A DNA stretch of 64,000 nt, taken from Muriicola sp041358175 (GTDB lineage Bacteria; Bacteroidota; Bacteroidia; Flavobacteriales; Flavobacteriaceae). The notes below the pieces were generated by a model. It was not told the DNA's origin, did no database searches, and saw only the letters and a list, made by a program, of their open reading frames with translations. The DNA is taken from positions 62,001-126,000 of the forward strand of contig NZ_JBGKBE010000007.1 of NCBI RefSeq assembly GCF_041358175.1, read 5' to 3'. Shown piece after piece: positions 28,262-36,979 of this stretch; position 1 is the stretch's first letter; every line of letters begins with the position of its first letter. Made by a program: the position numbers and the translations under genes.

Positions 28262-29377
28262 ATGAAAAAGAAACTATTAGTCATTTTTGGTACCCGACCT
28301 GAAGCAATTAAAATGGCTCCTCTGGTTAAGGCATTGTACAATGAGAACGATTTCACAACTAAAGTTTGTGTCACTGCTCAGCATAGAGAAATGTTAGACC
28401 AGGTTCTGGAGTTTTTTGATATCACCCCTCAGTACGATTTGAATTTAATGCGTCCCGGACAAAATCTTTATGGTCTTACGGCGAATATAATTACTTCCTT
28501 GCAACCAGTTTTGGAAGACTTCAATCCAGACTATGTGTTTGTGCATGGAGATACTACCACAACAATGGGAGCCAGTATTGCGGCTTTTTACTCCGGCGCG
28601 AAAATATGTCACATCGAAGCAGGTTTACGGACCTACAATAAACAGTCTCCATTTCCTGAAGAAATTAACAGGACCCTGACAGGTCATTTAGCCGATTATC
28701 ATTTTGCCCCTACCCAGAAGTCTTTCAATAATCTCGTTAAGGAAAATATTAAAAAAGAAAACATATGTATCACCGGCAATACAGTAATTGATGCACTTTT
28801 AGCAAGTATAGAAAAAGTAAATAAACTTGAGGATCCGGAAATTTTAAACCTGAAAAAAGTAATACAAAGTGACAGAATAATATTAGTTACCGGCCATAGA
28901 CGTGAAAATCACGGAGAAGGCTTTATCCGCATTTGTGAAGCGCTTAAAAATATTGCCTCAAATAATAAGCATGTACAGATTATATATCCCGTTCACTTAA
29001 ATCCCAAAGTACAAAAACCGGTTAAGGAAATATTAGGTGGTATCGCAAACATCTCTTTAATTGATCCCTTGAGTTACCCGGCCTTTGTTTGGTTAATGGA
29101 TAAATCATATCTAATTATTACAGACAGTGGAGGTGTTCAGGAAGAAGCTCCTAGCTTAGGAAAACCAGTCCTAGTAATGAGAGATACAACAGAAAGGCCA
29201 GAGGCCGTTGATGCTGGTACTGTAATACTTGTTGGAACTGATAAGGATAAGATTATTAGTGAAGCCAACGACTTACTAAAGAATAAGGAAAAATATTCGA
29301 ACATGAGCATGTTACATAATCCCTATGGTGATGGGCAGGCTTGCAAAAGAATTATAGAATACATTAAAGAACTTTAA
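28262..29377 (+). CDS. wecB: UDP-N-acetylglucosamine 2-epimerase (non-hydrolysing)
   Basis: 371 residues, the normal length. The signature FGTRPEAIKMAPLVKAL is at the N-terminus, with VTAQHREMLDQVL, VFVHGDTTTTMGAS, HIEAGLRTYNKQSPFPEE, VTGHRRENHGEG and ITDSGGVQEEAPSLGKPVL following. The enzyme interconverts UDP-GlcNAc and UDP-ManNAc. The next gene, three bases on, encodes the matching UDP-ManNAc dehydrogenase, so the pair delivers UDP-ManNAcA. This adds a third uronic-acid precursor to those made by the genes at 9.5-14.4 kb. Confidence 0.96.
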   Translation: MKKKLLVIFGTRPEAIKMAPLVKALYNENDFTTKVCVTAQHREMLDQVLEFFDITPQYDLNLMRPGQNLYGLTANIITSLQPVLEDFNPDYVFVHGDTTTTMGASIAAFYSGAKICHIEAGLRTYNKQSPFPEEINRTLTGHLADYHFAPTQKSFNNLVKENIKKENICITGNTVIDALLASIEKVNKLEDPEILNLKKVIQSDRIILVTGHRRENHGEGFIRICEALKNIASNNKHVQIIYPVHLNPKVQKPVKEILGGIANISLIDPLSYPAFVWLMDKSYLIITDSGGVQEEAPSLGKPVLVMRDTTERPEAVDAGTVILVGTDKDKIISEANDLLKNKEKYSNMSMLHNPYGDGQACKRIIEYIKEL

Positions 29378-29380
29378 TTG

Positions 29381-30592
29381 ATGAAAAATCCAGAAGTAGT
29401 TATAGTTGGACTCGGTTATATAGGTTTGCCAACCGCCGCCTTAGTTGCCCAAAAAGGGACCTACGTCCACGGAGTGGATATTAATCCTGGTGTTGTAAAA
29501 ACAATCAACGAGGGTAAAATTCATATTGTAGAGCCAGATTTAGGGGATGTAGTTTCCAAAGCTGTTAAAAATGGTTTTTTAAATGCAAGTACTACAGCTG
29601 TAGCGGCAAATACATATCTTATTGTAGTACCAACTCCATTTAAAGATAAAAATGAACCGGACATATCATTTGTAGAGTCAGCTACAAAAAATCTTTTGCC
29701 TTTGTTGAAGAAAGGCGATACCTACATAATTGAATCTACTTCGCCAGTGGGTACCACCGAAAAAATGATGGCTCTTATTTATGAAAAAAGACCCGACTTA
29801 AAAGGGGAGTTATTCATTGCCTATTGCCCGGAACGCGTATTACCTGGTAATGTGATGTATGAACTCGTTAATAATGATCGTGTTATTGGAGGAATCGATG
29901 ATAGAAGTACAAAAAAAGCTGTGGAGTTTTATAGAGAATATGTAACTGGTGAATTACATGAAACAAATGCTCGGACAGCAGAAATGTGCAAATTAGTTGA
30001 GAACTCATCTCGAGATGTGCAGATCGCTTTTGCAAATGAACTATCTCTGATCTGTGATAAAGCAAATATTGATGTTTGGGAACTAATCAGCTTAGCGAAC
30101 AAACACCCAAGAGTGAACATATTACAGCCAGGTTGTGGAGTTGGAGGTCACTGTATCGCAGTCGATCCTTATTTCATCGTGGCGGATTATCCAATGGAAT
30201 CCAGAATAATCGGAAAAGCAAGAGAGGTAAATAATTATAAATCCTTCTGGTGTGCTGAAAAAATTATTTCATCCAAGCTAGAATTTGAATTACGACAAGG
30301 GAGAAAACCGAGAATTGCACTACTGGGTTTGGCATTTAAACCGAACATTGATGATCTTAGAGAGTCCCCAGCCAAATATATTGTACAGCGAGTACTGCAA
30401 GCTTCCAACAATGAAGAATACTATATTGTAGAACCTAATATTGAAGATCACAACATATTTAAGATCACTGGTCTTAAAGAAGCCATCAAACAGGCTGATA
30501 TTATCGCCCTACTAGTTGCCCATAATGAGTTTAAAGAACTCTCAAACCTGAAAAATAAAGTTGTATTAGATTTTTGTGGTGCGTTAAAATAA
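29381..30592 (+). CDS. wecC: UDP-N-acetyl-D-mannosamine dehydrogenase
   Basis: About 403 residues. Motifs are VIVGLGYIGLPTAALVAQKG, HIVEPDLGDVVSKAV, IIESTSPVGTTEKM, YCPERVLPGNV, ENSSRDVQIAFANELS and the cysteine loop CGVGGHCIAVDPYF. HIVEPDL and CPERVLPG point to the WecC group, which oxidises UDP-ManNAc to UDP-ManNAcA, rather than to the TviB or Ugd groups seen earlier in the window. A TTG at 29378 immediately precedes the ATG at 29381; the ATG is chosen. It lies directly behind wecB. Confidence 0.95.
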   Translation: MKNPEVVIVGLGYIGLPTAALVAQKGTYVHGVDINPGVVKTINEGKIHIVEPDLGDVVSKAVKNGFLNASTTAVAANTYLIVVPTPFKDKNEPDISFVESATKNLLPLLKKGDTYIIESTSPVGTTEKMMALIYEKRPDLKGELFIAYCPERVLPGNVMYELVNNDRVIGGIDDRSTKKAVEFYREYVTGELHETNARTAEMCKLVENSSRDVQIAFANELSLICDKANIDVWELISLANKHPRVNILQPGCGVGGHCIAVDPYFIVADYPMESRIIGKAREVNNYKSFWCAEKIISSKLEFELRQGRKPRIALLGLAFKPNIDDLRESPAKYIVQRVLQASNNEEYYIVEPNIEDHNIFKITGLKEAIKQADIIALLVAHNEFKELSNLKNKVVLDFCGALK

Positions 30593-30637
30593 TTATGGGT
30601 TTTACTTTAATTGTTAAAGACTAGGTTAGTTCGTTAT

Positions 30638-31672
30638 ATGATAGAAGTTATTCGAGAAAAAGATACTTGGAACGAACTTGTAAATAGTTGCCAATATTCA
30701 GATTCCTATCATACCTATGACTATCATCATGCGACCTTAGTCGAAGGGGAGGAACCTATATTAATTCACTATACTGAAAAAGGTAATTCAATTCTTCTAC
30801 CATTACTTATCAGAGATATAGAATTCTCAAAATACAAAGACGCAACTTCAGTATACGGTTATGGCGGACCTATTGCCAGTGAAGCCTTTGAATATTTTGA
30901 CCTGAAATTATTTCAGAAAGAGTTAAGGGCATGTTTTATTGAACTAAATCTTTTAACAGTTTTTCTACGATTAAACCCATTTATTCCATCTCAGGATATT
31001 TTTCTGCATCAATTAGGTGTCATAGAGACAATCGGCAATATATTGTTTATAGATGTCAAAGAATCAATCGATGAACAAATCAAGGGCTATCACAGAAGAC
31101 TACGAACCTATGTCAATACATTTCGAAACATATACCTAGTTAAAAAAGCTTCGACTCCTAGCGAAATAGAATCTTTTATTGAAGCGTATTACCAGACAAT
31201 GAATCGAGTAAATGCAAAAAAGGAATACTTTTTTTCAAAAACATATTTTAATGAATTGATTAAGAGTTCTCAATTCGAAACTGAAGTTTTACTTGCCATA
31301 TGCAGAAAAACGGATGAAGTTGCCGGAGGCGCTATGTTTTTGAAAAAAGAAGGTATTATACAATATCATCTTTCTGGCACCAATAATTCGTTTTTAAATT
31401 CTAACCCTCTTAAATTACTAATTGATGAGATGAGGATTATAGGAACGCAGGAGAATTATAATTTCTTCAATCTCGGCGGTGGAGTTGGTGCTAAAGAAGA
31501 TTCGTTATTTTATTTTAAATCAGGATTTTCTAATCATACGCTACCATTCAAGGTTTGGAAATATATAATCAATCAAAAAAAATACGATGAGCTGGTATCT
31601 CAAAGAAATGTTATTGCCAACTCAAAATATAATTCATCATTTTTTCCCAGCTACAGATTTAATCAGTTTTGA
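30638..31672 (+). CDS. FemAB/GNAT-like acyltransferase (Acetyltransf_6 type)
   Basis: About 344 residues. The protein resembles the FemAB-related, GNAT-fold family often found in exopolysaccharide clusters. Features are SYHTYDYHHATLVEGEEPIL near the N-terminus, YGYGGPIAS, a central RRLRTYVNTFRN, the segment EVAGGAMFLKKEGIIQYHLSGT, and NFFNLGGGVGAKEDSLFYFKSGF near the C-terminus. The last two are the acceptor/cofactor parts of the GNAT-like fold. Members transfer amino acids or acyl groups. With the adenylating enzyme and carrier proteins downstream, an aminoacyl-transfer role is conceivable but unproven. ATG at 30638 is preferred to the TTG at 30611. Confidence 0.72.
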   Translation: MIEVIREKDTWNELVNSCQYSDSYHTYDYHHATLVEGEEPILIHYTEKGNSILLPLLIRDIEFSKYKDATSVYGYGGPIASEAFEYFDLKLFQKELRACFIELNLLTVFLRLNPFIPSQDIFLHQLGVIETIGNILFIDVKESIDEQIKGYHRRLRTYVNTFRNIYLVKKASTPSEIESFIEAYYQTMNRVNAKKEYFFSKTYFNELIKSSQFETEVLLAICRKTDEVAGGAMFLKKEGIIQYHLSGTNNSFLNSNPLKLLIDEMRIIGTQENYNFFNLGGGVGAKEDSLFYFKSGFSNHTLPFKVWKYIINQKKYDELVSQRNVIANSKYNSSFFPSYRFNQF

Positions 31673-31780
31673 ACCAGCAAATTCTTTTTGAAAACAGGGA
31701 CCTGGATACGTATTTGACTTTTGTGAGTTATTCTGATTAAATTTGGACTTGAAGCATATCAACCAACAATAAACCAAATT

Positions 31781-32980
31781 ATGAAGATTCTCTACATCCA
31801 CCAGTATTTCAAAACCCCAAAACAATATGGCGCTACCCGCTCATATTGGATTAGTCAAAGTTTGATAGCTAAGGGACATAAAGTAACCATGTTATGTTCA
31901 GATCCCTTGGGAGAAATTCAAAAAGGCATAGAGCGTGTACATGTTGATGGAATAGATGTCATATACATAAAAGTACCATATGATCAAAAAATGAGTGTCT
32001 TTAGAAGGTTACTAGCCTTTATCATTTTTATGTTCAGATCCGCCAGAGTGGCATTTCAAGAAAAAAATGTAGACCTGGTTTTTGCCTCCTCAGTTCCTCT
32101 TACAATAGGTTTTCCTGCATTATTCCTAAAAAAATTTAAAAAGATTCCTTACTTCTTTGAGGTTCGAAACCTTTGGCCCGAAGTGCCCATTCAAATGGGA
32201 GCCTTGAATAATAAGTTGGTTAAAAAAATCGCGATTTGGTTTGAGAAAACCATCTATAAAAATGCTTTACACATCATTGCGCTTTCACCGGGCATAGTGG
32301 AAGGAGTTATGAAACGGAACATACCGCCAAGTAAAATATCTATGATCCCAAATATGTCCAAAATAGATAATTTTGGTAATCGCCCGCCTGATTTTAAAAT
32401 CGGAGATAAGTACGGACTAAAGAAAGATTCTTTTAAGGTAATTTATTTTGGTGCTATGGGCATAGCTAACGGATTGAATTACATCATCAAGGCCATTGAG
32501 CTATTGAAAAATGATCAAAATATTGAATTTATTTTGATAGGCCGTGGAGCTTTAAAGACTTCTCTGGAAGAAAAATGTAATAGTATGGGTTTAAAAAATG
32601 TCTATGTTTTAGAAGGCCTTCCTATGAAAGAACTTTCCGAAATTGTAAATATTTGCGATGTTTCCTTAGTTACCTACTCCAATATTCCTGTATTCGAAAC
32701 TCATTCCCCCAATAAACTTTTTGACTCCTTTTCTGCGGGTAAACCGGTTATTACAAATACTCCAGGATGGATTAAAGGTCTGGTTACTGATAATAATTGT
32801 GGGTTGTTTGCCAATCCCGAAAAATCAGAAGATTTAGTAAAACAGATTCTTTTCCTTAAAGAGAATCCGGAAAAATGTATTCTGATGGGTAAAAATTCAA
32901 GGAAACTAGCCGAAACTAAATTTGATAAATCTATTCTATGCGAAGAGATTGTTAATACAATAGAAAGTATATCAAAATGA
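31781..32980 (+). CDS. Glycosyltransferase family 4, WbuB-like
   Basis: 399 residues, from the same subgroup as the protein at 26949. The N-terminus is ILYIHQYFKTPKQYGATRSY, followed by FFEVRNLWPEVPIQMGAL. The C-terminal donor domain has VIYFGAMGIANGLNYIIKAI and FETHSPNKLFDSFSAGKPVI. The acceptor is probably a polyprenyl-linked oligosaccharide, and the donor may be an amino or deoxyamino sugar, judging from characterised WbuB relatives. The gene is followed by the initiating transferase gene, separated by a 120-bp spacer containing nested inverted repeats. Confidence 0.88.
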   Translation: MKILYIHQYFKTPKQYGATRSYWISQSLIAKGHKVTMLCSDPLGEIQKGIERVHVDGIDVIYIKVPYDQKMSVFRRLLAFIIFMFRSARVAFQEKNVDLVFASSVPLTIGFPALFLKKFKKIPYFFEVRNLWPEVPIQMGALNNKLVKKIAIWFEKTIYKNALHIIALSPGIVEGVMKRNIPPSKISMIPNMSKIDNFGNRPPDFKIGDKYGLKKDSFKVIYFGAMGIANGLNYIIKAIELLKNDQNIEFILIGRGALKTSLEEKCNSMGLKNVYVLEGLPMKELSEIVNICDVSLVTYSNIPVFETHSPNKLFDSFSAGKPVITNTPGWIKGLVTDNNCGLFANPEKSEDLVKQILFLKENPEKCILMGKNSRKLAETKFDKSILCEEIVNTIESISK

Positions 32981-33004
32981 AAAATTAAACTGAACTATAT
33001 ATTT

Positions 33005-33058
33005 TGGCAATTAAACGAGGATAGTTTAATCCTAAAAACGAAAACTGTATAATTGCCA
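33005..33058. other. Nested inverted repeats between glycosyltransferase and initiating transferase genes
   Basis: Two inverted repeats share bases. The outer pair is TGGCAATT (33005-33012) with AATTGCCA (33051-33058); the inner pair is ATTAAAC (33010-33016) with GTTTAAT (33024-33030). Both cannot form fully at once. There is no T-run, so this is not a classical terminator. It lies 42 bases before the ATG of the PglC-like gene. Confidence 0.4.
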
Positions 33059-33100
33059 CAAATCTGAAATTTAAACTTTATTAAACAAAGAATAAAAGTT

Positions 33101-33724
33101 ATGGCGTCCACCACATTATACGAATCTTATATAAAAAGGGGTGGGGACTTTTTGTCCTCTTTAATAGCCCTAATACTCCTATCCCCAATTTTAAGTACTT
33201 TAATCGTACTGTTATTGTTTGCCAACAATGGCAAGCCATTTTTCTTTCAAAAAAGACCCGGGAAAAATGAGAAAATCTTTACCATCATCAAATTTAAAAC
33301 GATGAATGACAAGAAAGATAAAAACGGTGAACTTCTACCAGCTGCACAACGTGTCACCAAAGTTGGACAATTTGTTCGAAAATATTCCCTTGACGAACTA
33401 CTACAATTGGTTAATGTTCTTATAGGCGACATGTCCATCGTTGGGCCGAGACCATTATTAATTGCCTATCTTCCATTATATAACAAGGAACAGGCTAAGC
33501 GTCATTTAGTTAAGCCGGGCATCACTGGTTGGGCACAAGTTAATGGACGTAACGTTCTTTCAATGGAAGAAAAGTTTGTTTATGATGTATGGTATGTTAA
33601 TCATATTAGCTTTGCCACTGATATTAAAATCCTAATGAAAACTGTATTAAAGGTATTTAAATCAGATGACATAGATATGGTAGGAGCAGATCCGTATAAA
33701 CAATGGCAGGGAAACCTGGAATAA
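33101..33724 (+). CDS. PglC-like initiating phosphoglycosyltransferase
   Basis: 207 residues, the small monotopic form (PF02397). One N-terminal re-entrant hydrophobic helix (about residues 17-40) is followed by PFFFQKRPGKNEKIFTIIKF, FKTMND, then the catalytic Asp-Glu dyad in RKYSLDELLQLVNVLIGD and GDMSIVGPRPLL, with VKPGITGWAQVNGRN after. PglC-type enzymes move a phospho-sugar, classically phospho-N,N'-diacetylbacillosamine, from UDP to undecaprenyl phosphate and so start the repeat unit. The PglF- and PglE-like genes at 5.7-8.8 kb supply a matching precursor. It is the only such transferase in the window. Confidence 0.92.
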   Translation: MASTTLYESYIKRGGDFLSSLIALILLSPILSTLIVLLLFANNGKPFFFQKRPGKNEKIFTIIKFKTMNDKKDKNGELLPAAQRVTKVGQFVRKYSLDELLQLVNVLIGDMSIVGPRPLLIAYLPLYNKEQAKRHLVKPGITGWAQVNGRNVLSMEEKFVYDVWYVNHISFATDIKILMKTVLKVFKSDDIDMVGADPYKQWQGNLE

Positions 33725-34310
33725 CACATAAGAATTATAATTATTGGCTGGCCAAATTTTATTATTTTATCAAGATGAGCATATCAGAAGCTGATAAAAT
33801 ATTTGATGTTTAATCTGTTTTTCAAAAAGATTACACATCGCATCGATGGTTTTTAAATCCTGGAAATACTTCGAGGTTGATTCTTTAAAAGTACTTCTAA
33901 AATGATCCAAGATTTGAATACTAATCCATAAGACTTTCCGTGATTTATCAACTATTATTGTACAATAAAATACCGTCGATTCATTCTTATCATACTTGCT
34001 CGAATTAAATTGATTTCACATTTCAATTGACATTCTAAGTAAATAGGTTAAAGATGGATTCGTTATAAAAATGAATTTTTTAATTATAATTAAAATATTA
34101 TACCGTTTGAAAGATGATCTGGTTCAGAAATAACAAGTAATGGTCGATATTTCATGGTTTTTATCTTAAAAATCAGCGAAAGTCAAAATGAATTTGTTTT
34201 TTTGTCAGGCATACTTAGGTATAGTTTGTGTAAGCGCTGATAAGCTTAGTTAATCGTTTTATAATAGTATCACTTAAAAATAACTACCACTTTAAAAAAA
34301 TGATTCAATA
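33725..34310. other. 586-bp spacer with a possible eroded frame
   Basis: A+T-rich spacer separating the initiating transferase from the tailoring-type genes. On the minus strand 33770-34015 is open for about 80 codons but has no usable ATG at its start; it includes VDKSRKVLWISIQILDHF. I do not recognise it. A TATAGTTTG motif at about 34218-34226 is one base off the -7 consensus. No terminator after the transferase gene was identified. Confidence 0.4.
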
Positions 34311-34796
34311 ATGAAAAGAGAATATTTGGAAAAAGTAAAAACTATTGATGGTACCATAGACACCTTATATGAGTGTCTGGCAGGTGAATCAGGCGAACCG
34401 AGAAATTGGGAATTATATCGCTTTTTATATCATCCGAACAGCAAAATGATTCGGTATGAAGAGGATTTCACAGATGGTGAATTTCGACCTCAATATATGT
34501 CTCCCTATGATTTCACATCTTCAATAGGAAAGTATATGGAGAAGATTAAAAAAACAGGCTTCTACGAAAGGGAAATTCATAAAATAAAAAAAGTGTTTGG
34601 TCCTATAGCTCATGTTTGGAGCACATGTGAGTCTTTTGGAAGCAAAGAGGATATGGAAAATGATAATCCCTACGTCAGAAATGTCCACAGCATACAAATG
34701 GCATACTATCAAGACAGATGGTGGATTATTAATTTGTTTTGGTATCGTGAGACAGAAGAGTTTCCAATTCCGAATGAGTTCCTAGGTCTGGATTAA
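34311..34796 (+). CDS. NTF2/SnoaL-like protein, first tandem copy
   Basis: 161 residues, no signal peptide or membrane segment. The pattern of an N-terminal helix, then GEPRNWELYRFLYHPNSKMI and a C-terminal SIQMAYYQDRWWIINLFW followed by RETEEFPIP, is that of NTF2-like (SnoaL/DUF4440-type) alpha+beta cone proteins. No catalytic Asp-His pair can be assigned by eye. The next gene encodes a paralogue of equal length, about half identical when aligned by hand without gaps. The pair sits just before an adenylating enzyme and carrier proteins, so a role in binding or modifying a small acyl or sugar intermediate is possible. I cannot name the function. Confidence 0.7.
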   Translation: MKREYLEKVKTIDGTIDTLYECLAGESGEPRNWELYRFLYHPNSKMIRYEEDFTDGEFRPQYMSPYDFTSSIGKYMEKIKKTGFYEREIHKIKKVFGPIAHVWSTCESFGSKEDMENDNPYVRNVHSIQMAYYQDRWWIINLFWYRETEEFPIPNEFLGLD

Positions 34797-34856
34797 TGGC
34801 TCAGGCATAATAAATATTAATTAGTATATCACAGGTAGCTAAATTTAAAATCAATA

Positions 34857-35342
34857 ATGGAAGACAAATATTTAAAGAGTGTAGAGTCGATAGATAGTAT
34901 AATCGACACAAATTATATCATCCTGGGAGGAGAACAAGGGGAGCCAAGGGATTGGGAACTTTATAAATTTTTATTTCACCCTGATGGGAGGTTAATTCGA
35001 TACGAGAAATCCCTTACAGATGGAGTATTGAGACCACAGTTTCTAACTGTTGACGATTATATTAATACCACTGGAAAATGGTTGGATTCAGGAAGAAAGT
35101 CTGCATTTTACGAAAATGAAGCTCACAAAGAAGTTCACGCCTTTGGAAATATTGCACAGGTATTTAGCACCTATCAATCTTTCAATAGTAAAGAGGAAAT
35201 GGCTGAGAATAAAATACATGCCAGAGGTATCAATAGTTTTCAATTGCTCTTTGATGAAGATAGATGGTGGATTTTGAACCTATTTTGGGCTAGGGAAACC
35301 CCGGAACTTCCTATCCCGGATAAGTTTTTAGGAAAGTTGTAG
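34857..35342 (+). CDS. NTF2/SnoaL-like protein, second tandem copy
   Basis: 161 residues, aligning to the preceding gene end to end with roughly 80 identical positions. Conserved blocks are GEPRDWELYKFLFHP, LIRYE, TDG..RPQ, HK....FG, SF.SKE.M and DRWWILNLFWARET.E.PIP. The central helix region and residues 115-130 differ most. It begins 60 bases after the first copy stops. Position-by-position conservation of the RWW and GEPR segments suggests both copies are still selected. Function unknown; the fold is inferred from general resemblance to NTF2-like proteins. Confidence 0.7.
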   Translation: MEDKYLKSVESIDSIIDTNYIILGGEQGEPRDWELYKFLFHPDGRLIRYEKSLTDGVLRPQFLTVDDYINTTGKWLDSGRKSAFYENEAHKEVHAFGNIAQVFSTYQSFNSKEEMAENKIHARGINSFQLLFDEDRWWILNLFWARETPELPIPDKFLGKL

Positions 35343-35357
35343 AGCTTAGTATGCCTC

Positions 35358-35377
35358 AAAAGTTTTATAAAACTTTT
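35358..35377. repeat. Perfect 20-bp A+T-rich palindrome
   Basis: AAAAGTTTTATAAAACTTTT reads identically on both strands and is followed by a further T. It lies 15 bases after the second NTF2-like gene and 60 before the ligase gene. It may be a weak terminator or a protein-binding site. Confidence 0.4.
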
Positions 35378-35437
35378 TCTAAGAAATTGATGGCTATAGG
35401 TTCTTACTAAAGCTTTATTTGAAAATAGTTTTCTGAT

Positions 35438-36958
35438 ATGATAAAGATTAATTTAATTGAGTATTTCGAAAATACGGTTGACTTATTTCCTGATAAAATA
35501 GCAATCGTTGACAGTACTTCTCAAATTACATTTGATCAGTTAAGGCAAAAAGCTAAACTTATTGCGACCCACATAACGAAAGAGACCAATGCTATCAACA
35601 AACCGGTTGCAATTTACCTGCCTAAAGCCAATGAAACCCTGGCTTCCTTTATTGGGACCCTTTACAGCGGAAACTGCTATACACCGCTTGACACAAAGAA
35701 CCCACTTCCTAGAATTGAAGCAATTTTAAGGGCATTACATCCAGCATGCATAATCACAAATGATAAGTACATCACCCAGTTAAAAGAACTTAATTTAGAT
35801 TTTCCAATTATCAACCTCGATGAATTGGAGAAGGGGGAGGATGTAGACGAAAAATTCAATTATATCAAATGCATTGATACCGATCCTGCATATATTTTAC
35901 ACACCTCAGGATCTACAGGTGTGCCCAAAGGTGTGGTCATATCTCATTTATCAATTATTGATTATATCAATTGGGTGGTTGACACCTTTGACATCACTGA
36001 GAATGAAAAAGTCGGAAATCAGACCCCATTTATATTTGATATGTCCACCCTGGATATATATCTGATGATATTCAAAGGTGCTACCCTGTATTTGATTCCT
36101 GAACAGAAATTTATTTTTCCCGCTACTTTACTGGATTATATCAATGAGAACAAGATAAATTTTATCTTCTGGGTGCCATCGGTTTACGTCAATATAGCTA
36201 ATCTCAAGCTCTTTACTTCCATAAAAATTCCTACGGTAAAAAAAGTTCTTTATGGTGGGGAAGTGATGCCGCCTAAACATTTAAATTATTGGATAAGGAA
36301 TTTAAATAAAAATGTTATTTATGGAAACATGTATGGTCCTACTGAAATTACAGGAACATGTGTCTACCATATTGTTAGCGATACCGTAGATGAAGATGAG
36401 TCTTTGCCCATTGGGAAGCCTTGCAGGAACACGGATATATTGGTTTTGAATGAAAAAGATGAACTTTGTCAAGTTGGAGAAAAAGGTGAATTATGCGTTC
36501 GAGGATCTTCCCTTGCCCTTGGTTATTGGAACAACTTAGAAAAAACTAACGCGGTTTTTGTACAAAATCCTTTAAATAACGCAGTTCCTGAAAGAATATA
36601 CAGAACCGGGGATATCGTTTACTTAAATGAAAAAGGTGAGTACATCTATATAGGAAGAAAGGACTTTCAAATAAAGTTATCCGGATACAGAATAGATTTG
36701 GGGGAGATAGAACATCATATTTTAAGTGTATTTGATACGATCAATGCTGGGGTATTCTTTGACAAAGCAAAAAATGAAATTGTCCTGATCTATGAATCTG
36801 AAAAAGAAATACCGGTTAAAGATTTCAGACTAAAGCTCACAAAAGTGTTATCTAAACATATGATTCCATCAAAATATATTAAAATGGATATCTTACCTAA
36901 ATCAACAACGGGTAAGATTGATAGAGCTTTACTCAATAAAAAAATAAATAATACCTGA
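35438..36958 (+). CDS. Amino-acid-type adenylating ligase (DltA/NRPS A-domain-like)
   Basis: 506 residues of the ANL superfamily. Core motifs are YILHTSGSTGVPKGVV (A3, near residue 155), NMYGPTEITGTC (A5), YRTGDIVYL (A7), GRKDFQIKLSGYRIDLGEIE (A8) and PKSTTGKIDRALL with the A10 lysine. The A4 segment PFIFDMSTLDIY (Asp 201) matches the FDxS motif whose Asp binds the alpha-amino group of amino acids in DltA and NRPS A domains. So the likely reaction is ATP-dependent activation of a small amino acid and its loading onto the carrier protein encoded 21 bases downstream. Substrate is not predictable by eye. It opens a compact operon with two carrier proteins, a KAS III-like enzyme and an acyltransferase. 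Confidence 0.88.
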   Translation: MIKINLIEYFENTVDLFPDKIAIVDSTSQITFDQLRQKAKLIATHITKETNAINKPVAIYLPKANETLASFIGTLYSGNCYTPLDTKNPLPRIEAILRALHPACIITNDKYITQLKELNLDFPIINLDELEKGEDVDEKFNYIKCIDTDPAYILHTSGSTGVPKGVVISHLSIIDYINWVVDTFDITENEKVGNQTPFIFDMSTLDIYLMIFKGATLYLIPEQKFIFPATLLDYINENKINFIFWVPSVYVNIANLKLFTSIKIPTVKKVLYGGEVMPPKHLNYWIRNLNKNVIYGNMYGPTEITGTCVYHIVSDTVDEDESLPIGKPCRNTDILVLNEKDELCQVGEKGELCVRGSSLALGYWNNLEKTNAVFVQNPLNNAVPERIYRTGDIVYLNEKGEYIYIGRKDFQIKLSGYRIDLGEIEHHILSVFDTINAGVFFDKAKNEIVLIYESEKEIPVKDFRLKLTKVLSKHMIPSKYIKMDILPKSTTGKIDRALLNKKINNT

Positions 36959-36979
36959 TCTTCTTCGTTTGGAAGTATC

